Of a stretch of 33,022 nucleotides of DNA, positions 1 through 9,423 are shown piece after piece (positions within the stretch are counted from its first letter, which is position 1; each line of letters starts with the position of its first letter). Source of the DNA: Candidatus Aminicenantota bacterium (GTDB taxonomy: Bacteria > Acidobacteriota > Aminicenantia > JAMOAD01); contig JALVQI010000141.1 of NCBI GenBank assembly GCA_027031485.1, positions 1 to 33,022 on the forward strand. Reading direction: 5' to 3'. The position numbers were made by a program, and so were the translations under genes. The notes beneath the pieces were generated by a model. It did no database searches. It was not told the DNA's origin and saw only the letters and a list, made by a program, of their open reading frames with translations.

Positions 1-707
1 TTACATACAATCATATTCATCATATTGGCTGGGATTTATTAAGCGATCTGTCCGGCATATATACTCTGGGGCCTTCGGAAGGAACCGTTATAAGCAACAA
101 TGTTGTCCATGATATCCATGCTTATTCGTATGGAGGATGGGGCTTATACACGGATGAAGGCAGTACCGGTATTTTAATGGAAAACAATCTGGTTTACAAT
201 ACAAAAACCGGAGGATTTCATCAACATTACGGTAAAAACAATACAATCAGGAACAATATTTTTGCATATTCCAAACTTTATCAATTACAATGTACAAGAG
301 TGGAAAATCATCGATCCTTTAATTTTACCAACAATATTATTGTTTTTGATGAAGGTGTTGTTTTATACGGCCCATGGCATAAGATTGATATATTTATGGA
401 CTATAATATCTATTGGAATACAGCCGGAAAAACATATGATTTTGACGGTAATTCTTTTGAAGAATGGCAACAAACAGGACATGATTTAAACAGCTTTATT
501 ATAAATCCGAATTTCACCGATGCCCCTGATTTAGACTTTACATTTAAAAACCATAAGAGTATTCAAAAAATAAACTTTAAACCCTTTGACTATTCAAAAG
601 CGGGAGTCTACGGAGATAAAGAATGGATAAAAAAAGCCTCATTGCCTGAATACATTATTACTGAGTTTAAAAAAGCTGTAGAGAAAAACATGAAAAAACA
701 ACATTGA
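1..707 (+). CDS. C-terminal part of a right-handed parallel beta-helix (pectate-lyase-like) protein, truncated at the window edge
   Basis: The frame of ORF 177..707 is open upstream to base 3 (TYNHIHHIGWDLLSDLSGIYTLGPSEGTVISNNVVHDIHAYSYGGWGLYTDEGSTGILMENNLVYNTKTGGF...). It shows repeated N-N-I/V-H/V-Y beta-helix rungs. Confidence 0.85.
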   Translation, partial: TYNHIHHIGWDLLSDLSGIYTLGPSEGTVISNNVVHDIHAYSYGGWGLYTDEGSTGILMENNLVYNTKTGGFHQHYGKNNTIRNNIFAYSKLYQLQCTRVENHRSFNFTNNIIVFDEGVVLYGPWHKIDIFMDYNIYWNTAGKTYDFDGNSFEEWQQTGHDLNSFIINPNFTDAPDLDFTFKNHKSIQKINFKPFDYSKAGVYGDKEWIKKASLPEYIITEFKKAVEKNMKKQH

Positions 708-943
708 CCATATTGCGGACACCTTTGAGAAAGAATCGGTAGTATATATTGCCGCCGGACAGAACCTTTTGGCGGTATTCCGGTTTTAGCTGAGGATAGA
801 TGAACAAAATTGCAAAAAACCCCGGGAAAAGTTTACAATTTTTTCATGCCAAACATTTGGAGCAAAACCCTATTGATCAACTTGCTCGCCATGATAAAAG
901 CATTTCGCATTTTATATTTATATAGTTTCTCCCAAAAAATCAT

Positions 944-972
944 TTGACAGGCAATAATTTTTGTGTTAAAAA
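944..972 (+). promoter_or_regulatory. Putative sigma70-like promoter TTGACA-17-TAAAAA
   Basis: TTGACA at 944-949, 17-nt spacer, TAAAAA at 967-972, upstream of the 1068-2704 gene group. Confidence 0.4.
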
Positions 973-1067
973 ATGTTATTGGTTAAAAAAAAGGGTTTGT
1001 TAAATGGTGGTTGGAATGAATTGTAATTTTACTTGTAGTGGCGGTAGCATTTTTTGGAGGAGATGAT

Positions 1068-1214
1068 ATGTATAATTATAAGAGTAAAAAAATAAAGATT
1101 AACAAGCAACATAGGCTAGTTACTTATAATGAGCATCAATTACTATTTCCATTCATTAGGACAGTTAATTTTATGCTAAGTGATATATTATGGAAAATTT
1201 TATTTTATATTTAA
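1068..1214 (+). CDS. Putative 48-aa small protein (MYNYKSKKIKINKQHRLVTYNEHQLLFPFIRTVNFMLSDILWKILFYI)
   Basis: Strong SD (GGAGGAGATGAT-ATG) and an open frame to TAA 1212-1214. It ends 9 nt before the next ATG and is below the ORF-track cutoff. Confidence 0.45.
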   Translation: MYNYKSKKIKINKQHRLVTYNEHQLLFPFIRTVNFMLSDILWKILFYI

Positions 1215-1223
1215 GGAAAATAT

Positions 1224-1988
1224 ATGAACTCTTCTACCATTGAATATAGCACTATTCGTTATAAAAGAAATTTTCTTAAAGAAGTAATTGCACGTATTGA
1301 TTTTTTGAATCCCATTCCTTTGCTTGCAAACAAAATTCCTAAAAGTATTACGGACTTAATAAAAAAGAATTTTCCAATTGCAGAACCAAGAAAGGCAATA
1401 GCCCAAGAATTACAAATATCGCCAAAAAGTTTTTCTCATAAAAGAGAAGAATTTCAGGAATGGAAATTTTATAGTAAAGATAAGGATAAAACTTTAACTA
1501 TTAATCAAAATTCAATTTTTGTGAGTTATAAAAAGTATAAAACATATAAAGAGATAAAAGATGAATATCTTTCAGTTATTAATATATTCGCAAAAATTTT
1601 TAATGATATTCAAGTAAGAAGAGCAGGATTAAGATATATAAATGAAATTGTTTTGGAAGGGGATCCCTTTGAGTGGCAAGAATATTTAAATAAAAAAATA
1701 TTATGCTTACTAAGTTATTATCAAAAAAAAGAAGAATTATCAAGAATATTCCACGTTTTGGAATTCAATTTTAATATTTTTAATCTTAGATTTCAGTTTG
1801 GCTTATTCAATCCTGATTTCCCAGCACCAATAAAACAGAAAAACTTTATTTTAGATATGGATGCTTATAATGAAGGGATATTAGATATATCTGAGATATC
1901 AAAAATCATAGATAATTTCCATCAAAAAATTCAAGAAATGTTTGAAAATACAATTACGAACAAATTTAGAAAGATTCTCAATGGATAA
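1224..1988 (+). CDS. TIGR04255-like family protein (sporadically distributed, unknown function)
   Basis: 254 aa. N-terminal 'F.KEVIARIDFLNPIP' and central 'NQNSIFVSYKKYKTYKEI...VRRAGLRYINEI' resemble the TIGR04255 pattern as remembered; no search was run. Confidence 0.65.
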   Translation: MNSSTIEYSTIRYKRNFLKEVIARIDFLNPIPLLANKIPKSITDLIKKNFPIAEPRKAIAQELQISPKSFSHKREEFQEWKFYSKDKDKTLTINQNSIFVSYKKYKTYKEIKDEYLSVINIFAKIFNDIQVRRAGLRYINEIVLEGDPFEWQEYLNKKILCLLSYYQKKEELSRIFHVLEFNFNIFNLRFQFGLFNPDFPAPIKQKNFILDMDAYNEGILDISEISKIIDNFHQKIQEMFENTITNKFRKILNG

Positions 1989-2154
1989 AGAAAGTGTCTT
2001 TAGTAAAGAATACCGTCCAAAAGGTTCAACACAATCTTTTAAGATTGAAAAAACAAAAAAACATGAATCAATAGAACCAGAAATTGAAATTAAAAAGTAT
2101 GGGATTAATAAACCAGTAAGACAAATAATTCGAGCAAAAGTTATTAATGATTAA
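1981..2154 (+). CDS. Small (57 aa) hypothetical protein, coupled to the upstream and downstream genes
   Basis: ATG 1981 overlaps the stop of the upstream gene (ATGGATAA), and its end overlaps the next start (ATGATTAA). The 1942 start in the ORF track is less likely. Confidence 0.6.
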   Translation: MDKESVFSKEYRPKGSTQSFKIEKTKKHESIEPEIEIKKYGINKPVRQIIRAKVIND

Positions 2155-2704
2155 AGTAAAAGTACAAAAAAAAACTAGAATCTATCAAGGTGATATTTTT
2201 AGGAAAGTGGAATATATAGAATATGTTTCTGAGAAATCTGGGATAATTGAAGTTTCTAAAATAATTTTTCCTTTGGTTATTGTGTTGACCCAAGATTGCG
2301 ACCTTCAACAAGATTATAAATTCAGATGGTCTAGGTTAAGAAATAGTACCACTCATGATAAACTTTTGCTTTCTGTTTTGGTTGCACCTTTATACAATAT
2401 AGAACATGTCTATTTAGGAGAACATTTATCTGAGTTGGGTTTTAAGATGGAACCTATCAATAAAAATAAAACTCCAGGTAAATATCTAAGGAACAATGAA
2501 AGACCTCGATATCATTATATTGAATTTCCTCCTGAAATACCTATAGTTCCATCTGTTATTGATTTTAAACATTATTTTTCTGTTAATATTAATTTTTTAA
2601 GGGAAATAAAAAATACAAATTTTGTTTGCCGTGTTTCTGAACTATACCGTGAAAATATATCACTGCGATTTTCTAATTATTTATCAAGAATTGGTCTGCC
2701 ATGA
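2147..2704 (+). CDS. Hypothetical protein (185 aa), partner of the TIGR04255-like gene
   Basis: Start overlaps the previous stop. The sequence '..IYQGDIFRKVEYIEYV...VLTQDCDLQQDY..' is well formed. Confidence 0.7.
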   Translation: MIKVKVQKKTRIYQGDIFRKVEYIEYVSEKSGIIEVSKIIFPLVIVLTQDCDLQQDYKFRWSRLRNSTTHDKLLLSVLVAPLYNIEHVYLGEHLSELGFKMEPINKNKTPGKYLRNNERPRYHYIEFPPEIPIVPSVIDFKHYFSVNINFLREIKNTNFVCRVSELYRENISLRFSNYLSRIGLP

Positions 2705-3152
2705 AAATAACTTTACCCAACTCCGGACTACACGCGGACACAAATATATAAATTATAAATGATGATTCTGCGAAAGCAGATTTATTAAAATGTCTCACGT
2801 AAGTTAAGACTATTCGTTGGTGGGGGAAAATGTTAAAACTCAAAAATCTAACTAAAATACAGCCTATGTGCTGTTGAAACATCAGCTACTAAACCCTTGA
2901 GAAGAATAAAGAAAGCATAACAAATCACTTTACGTAGAAATATTTTTATTCCACTTCTCTGCTTTAGACAATAAATACGCGAAGGATAAGAACAATTTAA
3001 CAAACATTTTTTTTAAAATTGACATTAGTAGTGAAATAAATAGAGTAAACATTTGAGAAGTAGCTGTTAAAGGTTTATAATTAATAATCAAAGATGAGAG
3101 AATGTTGTATAAGAAAGAGATTAATATTTAATATTAAGGAAGGAGGTATTTT

Positions 3153-5303
3153 ATGTCTCAAAAGGTTGTTTATGATATTATTCATGGAAATATTGAAATA
3201 TCCAAACTTGAATCTATTTTATTAAAAGATCCTATAATTAATAGATTACACCAAATACTTCAAAATTCTACAGCATATACAGTATATCCAAATTTAAAAT
3301 ATACAAGATTTGAACATTGTTTAGGGACAATGGACTATGCAGGAAAAATCTTCCAATATGGGCTAGTAAATTCCTTATCTTCTAAAGAGTTTTTGGAAGA
3401 AAAAAAGGATATTATAATTAAAATAATTCAAACAGAGGAAGAAGATTTATTTACCGATTTTAGGGAAATGGCTAAATACAGTGAAACCATAAGAAAAATT
3501 TTTTCCTTAAAAGAGAATGACTCCTTCTCAATAGTACTTAGCAAAGAGGATTTTCTTACTTATTTAGATGATTTAATTGGAGTAGGTTTTCACAACAGAA
3601 ATCTATTTTCAAGTAATTATAAAGATAAGATTACTAATAAATATTATCAATACGAAATTATCAATAAATTATTAAATCAATCCGTCAGGATTTTTGGGCT
3701 TCTTCATGATATCGGTCATCTTCCATTAAGTCATTTATTTGAATTTGCTATTGACAGTTTTTATGACTATTTATCAAAAATAGAGAATAAGGAAGGTATT
3801 TATAATGAATATTTTAATAATATAAAGGAAATTTCTGACAAATCTGATGAGAAGAATAAAGACCAGATCCATGAATTAATTGGGAAAAAAATTACCCGAT
3901 ATATTTTATATAATTTAAATTTAAAGATCCACGAAGATAAATCACTTGAGATAAAACAAAAAGCAATTTTTCTTTTTATAGTACAAATCATAGATTTCAT
4001 CTTAAAAGAAATTGAAAAAGGAAAAGAAAGCAGATTGTATTCTATTTATTCAATTGTTTCAGGAACTATTGATGCAGATAGACTCGATTTTGTACAAAGA
4101 GATGGCTTATTATCCGGAGTAGCTAAATGTTCAAGTAATGTAAATCGATTAATTAGAATGTTTTGTCTTGGGAAGAATCCATTACCAGAAAAAAATGATA
4201 AATTTTTGTTTATGCCATCAATACAATCACTAAATGATGTGGAAGAATTACTAAACAATAGATTGAAAATTTATAAATTTGTAATAAATCATCATGCTGT
4301 AAAAAGATCAGATTTCCTTTTTCAAAAATTAATTGAACTAAAATTAAAAAAAGAAATAGAAGAATTAAACAAAACAAATCATAGATCACTTTTGAAATTA
4401 AACAGATTAATTAATACAATTGATATTGCAAGGGATTTATTAAAAATAAATAATATTACAAGGGGTCTTTCCTCCATAAATGTTAGAAAATACATACAGC
4501 TTACTGACTATTGGTTGTTAAGTATATTAAACAAAGAATATATTGAAGTTATTTTGAATGATGAACCTGAGAATGATAATCTCTACGATAGTTTATTAAA
4601 GGAGATATATGAAAGTAAGCGTGAATTCAAAAGTCTCTGGAAACGAAGCTATGAATATCAAAATTTTTTATTAATTTTGGGTCGAAAATTTATTGAGAGT
4701 AAAAAACTAACTGAATATCAGTTCAAAAAAGATAGAGGGCTTGAACGTTTTGAAAAAGAAATAGACTTATTATATAATAAGTCTATGAAAATAATAGAAA
4801 AATTTAAAGAAAATGAAAATAAAATTAAAGATTATGAAAAAAAATTTTGGAAAAATATTGATCAAAAGGAACGAGGACAGTGGCGAGAAAAATTAAAGAT
4901 AGAAATAGAAGACAATATTAATTACAAGAATTCTTTTATAGAATTAGGGAATAGTTTGATTTCATATATGAATGTGTTTGACGAAGCTCTTTGGGTAAAA
5001 GAGATTTCTAATGAAATTTCCAAAGAAACCTCTTCGGAAATTCTTATATCTCCAGCTAAAATAAAAAAAGGGATAGAAAATTTATATTTAATTGATAATA
5101 AAAATGGGAAAAAGGTATTCTTTTATAAACAAGTCTCCTGTCAAGAAGAAACAATCAAGAAAGAAATTAAATTATATACTAAATTTTTTGTTTTTTATTC
5201 TAATTCTAATAAAAAAGGGAAAATCAAAAATCTGCTTGTAGAGAAAATATGTGAATTTTTTACTACAAATTATTTAAAAAGGAGGAGAAACGATAATGTG
5301 TAA
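3153..5303 (+). CDS. HD-domain phosphohydrolase, dGTPase/SAMHD1-like
   Basis: 716 aa with 'NRLHQILQNSTAYTVYPNLKYTRFEHCLGTMDYA', 'GLLHDIGHLPLSH' (HD motif) and 'GTIDADRLDFVQRDGLLSG'. RBS AAGGAGG. Confidence 0.85.
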   Translation: MSQKVVYDIIHGNIEISKLESILLKDPIINRLHQILQNSTAYTVYPNLKYTRFEHCLGTMDYAGKIFQYGLVNSLSSKEFLEEKKDIIIKIIQTEEEDLFTDFREMAKYSETIRKIFSLKENDSFSIVLSKEDFLTYLDDLIGVGFHNRNLFSSNYKDKITNKYYQYEIINKLLNQSVRIFGLLHDIGHLPLSHLFEFAIDSFYDYLSKIENKEGIYNEYFNNIKEISDKSDEKNKDQIHELIGKKITRYILYNLNLKIHEDKSLEIKQKAIFLFIVQIIDFILKEIEKGKESRLYSIYSIVSGTIDADRLDFVQRDGLLSGVAKCSSNVNRLIRMFCLGKNPLPEKNDKFLFMPSIQSLNDVEELLNNRLKIYKFVINHHAVKRSDFLFQKLIELKLKKEIEELNKTNHRSLLKLNRLINTIDIARDLLKINNITRGLSSINVRKYIQLTDYWLLSILNKEYIEVILNDEPENDNLYDSLLKEIYESKREFKSLWKRSYEYQNFLLILGRKFIESKKLTEYQFKKDRGLERFEKEIDLLYNKSMKIIEKFKENENKIKDYEKKFWKNIDQKERGQWREKLKIEIEDNINYKNSFIELGNSLISYMNVFDEALWVKEISNEISKETSSEILISPAKIKKGIENLYLIDNKNGKKVFFYKQVSCQEETIKKEIKLYTKFFVFYSNSNKKGKIKNLLVEKICEFFTTNYLKRRRNDNV

Positions 5304-5571
5304 ACAATTTAGTTATGCAAAAAAAATAGTTGAATCTTATATTAAGAAGAAAGAGCCTTTTACATTTAACCAAATTAAGAACAAAATTATTGAGAAAGAT
5401 GGTGTATTGCGAATTTCACCTGGAGTTACTGTTAGCGATTTTCTGTCAAATTTAGAAGAACGAAGAATAATTTATTATGATTCTTTTTTAAAACAATATA
5501 ATTTTTACGAAAATCTAAAAAATCTTGATACAAGAACAAAAAAAATTATTAAAAAAATATATATTTGTTGA
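5296..5571 (+). CDS. Small winged-helix-like protein, coupled to the HD gene
   Basis: ATGTGTAA overlap with the HD-gene stop. 91 aa with a wHTH-like pattern (FTFNQIKNKIIEKDG...VSDFLSNLEERRIIYYDSFLKQYNFYE). Confidence 0.6.
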   Translation: MCKQFSYAKKIVESYIKKKEPFTFNQIKNKIIEKDGVLRISPGVTVSDFLSNLEERRIIYYDSFLKQYNFYENLKNLDTRTKKIIKKIYIC

Positions 5572-5676
5572 AAATGAAAGAAATAGAAAAAAACAGGAAA
5601 TAAAAATCATGTTTTTGTTGAAAAACGAAGAAAAGAAAGAAATATTATTATTAGAACAAAGCGTTTAAAATTAATT

Positions 5677-5738
5677 ATAATAATACTAAATAATAATAAT
5701 AATAATACTAAATAATAATACATAATACTAAAAAAATT
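5677..5738. repeat. TAA-rich microsatellite with the repeated unit aataatactaaataataata
   Basis: Visible tandem repetition of (AAT)n interrupted by 'actaaat'. Confidence 0.7.
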
Positions 5739-6327
5739 TTAAAATAATCTCATTATGAGAAATGTTTGAATAGATGTGTTTTTAATAGATATTAAAATAA
5801 GCTTATAAGTAGTTATTATTGCCAACAAATGCTATACATAACAGAGAAAGGAATATTGGTATTGAACTTTGAACCAACAAAATAAGATCATTTGTAAATT
5901 TAAAAAAGTGTCTTCCAATATTTCATACCTATACAATTAGACTTAATTTAAAAAATACGATTATTAACAACTCAATAACAACTAGGGATTAACAATTTCT
6001 ACTTTAGAATAATAAAGCATATAATTATGTAATTAAAAACAATTTTATTGAAAAATTTCTGTTTTCCCCCTTAAACCAAAAGAGGGGAATTCATCATTTC
6101 CTCTTAGCTGTAAATTTTCGTATAAGAACTTTGTAAAACTTGTTTGAGTGGAGATTTTCATTATGTTAAAAATTGTATTAGTAGCAAAAGAGCCAACCTA
6201 AGGTTTCAAAATGTGTTACCGAAAAGAATTAATTAATGATTAAAAAATATTATAATAATTTGTTGTTTAACCTAAAGTGATGTTAATTTGTTTAATAGAT
6301 TTGTTTTTTAAGGGTGTAATTTTTTAA

Positions 6328-7338
6328 ATGAAATTAAAAGAAAAAGGACATCGTGTTTCAAGTGTAAAAAAGTTTGATTTACTTGGTAATGATGAAATAG
6401 GCTTATCAAAAGCTTTAGCATACACTCTTGCCCATAACAGAAATTCATTATTTGAATTACTACATTATTTAGGAATCAAGAAAAAAAATACATTAAAAAA
6501 TTTTGAAAGAATAATTATTGAAATAGAAAAGGAGCGAACGGAAGGAAGGACCGATATAGAAATAAAAATGGAAAATAAATTTCATATAATTATAGAAAGT
6601 AAAGTTAAAAAGAACAAAGTTACTAAACAAAGAACTCAATATTTAAATTCGTTTGACGATAAGGTAAGGAAAAAAGTAATGTGCTTTATTACTAAAGTAA
6701 GAAATACTAATAAAGAAATTCAAAAAGGAATCGATATAATAAATCTCGATTGGTTCGAATTAATAGAATTATTTAATACAAATAAGTTGACAAAAAGTAA
6801 TGTAGTAAAAGAATTTTTAGAATTTACTACAAGGAGTTATAAAATGAATGAGCTAAGAGAAATTTTAATTCAAGATCTTAGTGACGAAAATGAAATCAAA
6901 CGATTTAAGGAATTTCATGTTTACAGGAGAGATATAACATTTGGAAGCCCATTATATTTTGCTCCATATTTTACACGAAGAGCAAAACAAAAAGAAGGGG
7001 TAGGTATTGCATATTTATCAAAAGTTTTAGGCGTTTTAACTTTAAAGCCCAAAGATATTATATACTTTGAATCAGATTTGTTAAGATTTGCGAATAAAGA
7101 TCAAAGTATAGTGGACACATGGAAAGATGGAGTATTGTTGACTGATGAAAAAACAGAGAATTTTTACACATTTTACTTTTTAGGAGAACCACTAAAACTA
7201 AATAAGAACTTGCTCAAAGATGGAACGAAGAAAAAAGGTAGAGGAAAAAATTGGATCGCAGCAATGATACCCAAAAACAGAAGTGTAACTTTCGAGGAGT
7301 TTGTAAAAAGAATAAATATGGCATATAAAAAGAATTGA
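6328..7338 (+). CDS. PD-(D/E)XK nuclease-superfamily-like protein
   Basis: 336 aa; 'RTDIEIKMENKFHIIIESKVKKNKVTKQRTQYL' matches the D-x(n)-ExK core pattern. Confidence 0.65.
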   Translation: MKLKEKGHRVSSVKKFDLLGNDEIGLSKALAYTLAHNRNSLFELLHYLGIKKKNTLKNFERIIIEIEKERTEGRTDIEIKMENKFHIIIESKVKKNKVTKQRTQYLNSFDDKVRKKVMCFITKVRNTNKEIQKGIDIINLDWFELIELFNTNKLTKSNVVKEFLEFTTRSYKMNELREILIQDLSDENEIKRFKEFHVYRRDITFGSPLYFAPYFTRRAKQKEGVGIAYLSKVLGVLTLKPKDIIYFESDLLRFANKDQSIVDTWKDGVLLTDEKTENFYTFYFLGEPLKLNKNLLKDGTKKKGRGKNWIAAMIPKNRSVTFEEFVKRINMAYKKN

Positions 7339-8018
7339 TAACAATATTTGTAACTCTCTATAAGTAATTTGAATGCTTATATATCTAGTTTGAACATAAC
7401 TTTAAAAATACAATATTTTTATTTGTAATATATTTTAACCTTTACTTTTTTAATAAAAGAACAAAAAGGGGATATTTTCATTTATTCTTGACTGTTGTAC
7501 TTATAATCCTTTCTCAATTACCCTTTATCAATCAAAAACCCCCAATCCAAATTCCCCAAAACCTCATTTTTTTTATCAACAACCTTCCCCAAATCCGCAG
7601 AGCAGATGTTTAAAGAGATATTATCCTCAAATTTCCAGCTTTGTTCCTGATTACGTAAATCTTTGGGGAAATATCAGAAAGCAAATATTTATGCTCTTTT
7701 GATTTTCAGTTTTATTATTTGTTTTTGTAGAAATTTTGAGGGTTTGAAACTCTTGTTATTTATGTAAATACAAACTTCTCCGTCGTCTACTATTTCAGTA
7801 TAGAGATGGGGGAGTTTCTAAACTCCTAAATGAAATAAAGGATTTGAGTAAAGTGAAATGAATATAGATACCCACTTGTTGTACAAGTGCAATAGCATCG
7901 AAGCGAAGAATTATGGGCCTCCACTATATCTTTTTTTTTAATTTTGTTAATCCCAGTTTTTCTTTAAATACTTCAATGAATTGGCTTTTTCTCCCTTAAT
8001 TTTAGAACAGGAAACCAA

Positions 8019-8279
8019 TTAGCTTGTATCTTTTTCTCCAAATAATCTCGGCGGCTCAATCTTAATCTTGTATTTTTGTTCAATTTCTTCTAAAAAATCC
8101 TTTTTCATTGATCTGTTTTAATTAGAGGTTCTCCTTTTGCTTCTATGAAAAGATGGTATTGTTAAATATCATTGGAATTTTCTTTCTTTAAAAAACAACA
8201 CAAAATCAGCCTCCATAGCTTTCCGATCCCATATATATGTGTTATAAAAAGATGCTCCTGATTTTGGTTTGATTTCTAC
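8019..8279 (-). pseudogene. Relic of the C-terminal nuclease region of a type III restriction endonuclease (Res)
   Basis: Minus-strand translation VEIKPKSGASFYNTYIWDRKAMEADFVLFFKERKFQ* then, after a frameshift, QYHLFIEAKGEPLIKTDQ*KKDFLEEIEQKYKIKIEPPRLFGEKDTS*. It has stops and a frameshift, with a Res-like 'FIEAKGE..I..D..KKDFL' signature. Confidence 0.6.
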
Positions 8280-8307
8280 CCTTTTTCTCCTTCTTTTCTA
8301 TTTTTTT

Positions 8308-8380
8308 GTCTAACGTGACAGCTTAGGGGAGCCTTTGTAGCGTCAGCGGAATAGCGGATAGGTGGAGCGCTTTGTTGGGC
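8308..8380 (-). repeat. attC-like integron recombination site (site 1, degenerate)
   Basis: Minus strand starts GCCCAAC (RYYYAAC) and ends GTTAGAC (GTTRRRY), 73 bp. The stop codon TAG of the upstream gene ends in the R'' box. L-box complementarity is weak. Confidence 0.6.
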
Positions 8381-9408
8381 TATTTATCAGTTTTAAATGC
8401 GTCTTTATACGATTGTATTCTATCAAGTTCTTGTTGAACTCTTATTCCAAGATACCCTCTTTTAGGCCAGTCAAGCCAAGATAGCTCCAAGTTAAAATTA
8501 AAAAGCCTGTGTAACCCTTGATATAAAGCCTTTGGAACCTCGTTATCCCTTTTGTGATTCTGAAAAACTACATGGTCTGTACGGGTATCAGTCACAACAA
8601 AATCAATCAAAGAATTTGACCAGAACCGACCATCATATTCCATTTTGTATAACTTAGACGGTAAGCCAATCATTGAAAGCTGATCAAAAATATATGTGCC
8701 TTTTTTTGCATAAAAAGTATTCCAAAAAGCACCAGATGTTATCTCCTCTTGAAAAGCGCTTATCGGAAGAAATTGTTCCATCCCAAGATCTAGAATCCAA
8801 AGCATTGGATCTTTAAGATCTACCCATAATATATTGATAGAGTTTTTCTCAAATTGGTGCTCCTTCTGTTTTATTGCAGCCAGTTTTGACACTGCCTCGC
8901 CTTGAACAGTATCTATATTCCTTTCTGGCCACCCAAAGGGAAAAATCTCATATACTTTACCTTTGACTTTATCAGTACCAAACGATTCGTGTTCTAAGGT
9001 ATGTCTTTTTGTTCTATGCTGAGGGGTATTAACTTCTATTCTGATTGTATTTCCATCTATATCGATCGAAAAATCACTTCCTTTTTTTCCAGATTTTATA
9101 CGAGAACCCCAAACCCATATAAGCTCACCATAAGCCCTTATCTCTCCCAATGCTGCAGATACATTTGATACATCCTCATCCTCTAAAATTATTTTTGCTT
9201 TTTCTCTTAGCCATGATTCATTTTCATCTTTTACTAATTTAACGCATTTGTCCGTTCTCATAGCAACATCCTTGGTTCTGTCGTTCTCCCCAAGAATAAG
9301 TGAGATTAGAGGATGAGTCTTATCGATAGAATACTTTAGCCCATTTGCGTAAGGCCAAAATATTTCTCTCAAGTTAGGATAGTTTTTAAATTTTTCTTTG
9401 AGGCTCAT
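8380..9408 (-). CDS. Hypothetical cassette protein, possibly restriction-endonuclease-like
   Basis: 342 aa flanked by two attC-like sites. It contains 'SAALGEIRAYGELIW...KGSDFSIDIDGNTIRIEVNTPQ', a possible degenerate PD-(D/E)XX core (D..ExN). Confidence 0.6.
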   Translation of the reverse strand: MSLKEKFKNYPNLREIFWPYANGLKYSIDKTHPLISLILGENDRTKDVAMRTDKCVKLVKDENESWLREKAKIILEDEDVSNVSAALGEIRAYGELIWVWGSRIKSGKKGSDFSIDIDGNTIRIEVNTPQHRTKRHTLEHESFGTDKVKGKVYEIFPFGWPERNIDTVQGEAVSKLAAIKQKEHQFEKNSINILWVDLKDPMLWILDLGMEQFLPISAFQEEITSGAFWNTFYAKKGTYIFDQLSMIGLPSKLYKMEYDGRFWSNSLIDFVVTDTRTDHVVFQNHKRDNEVPKALYQGLHRLFNFNLELSWLDWPKRGYLGIRVQQELDRIQSYKDAFKTDK

Positions 9409-9423
9409 TTAATAATCCTTTTA

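Noticed and set aside
2763-2782. TCTGC-GAAA-GCAGA hairpin after the TIGR04255 operon
   Set aside because: Weak 5-bp stem without a convincing U-tract; not reported as a terminator.
2673-2882. Minus-strand 69-aa ORF
   Set aside because: It overlaps the 185-aa gene end and an intergenic region, with no RBS or recognisable family; probably spurious.
5677-5738. TAA-rich tandem sequence considered as a possible CRISPR or iteron array
   Set aside because: Simple microsatellite with no unique spacers and no rep gene.
7870-7930. ACTTGT-TGT-ACAAGT hairpin with GCATCGAAGCGAAG considered as a degraded attC site
   Set aside because: No RYYYAAC/GTTRRRY pair could be assigned; the similarity to other attC sites is only a few bases.
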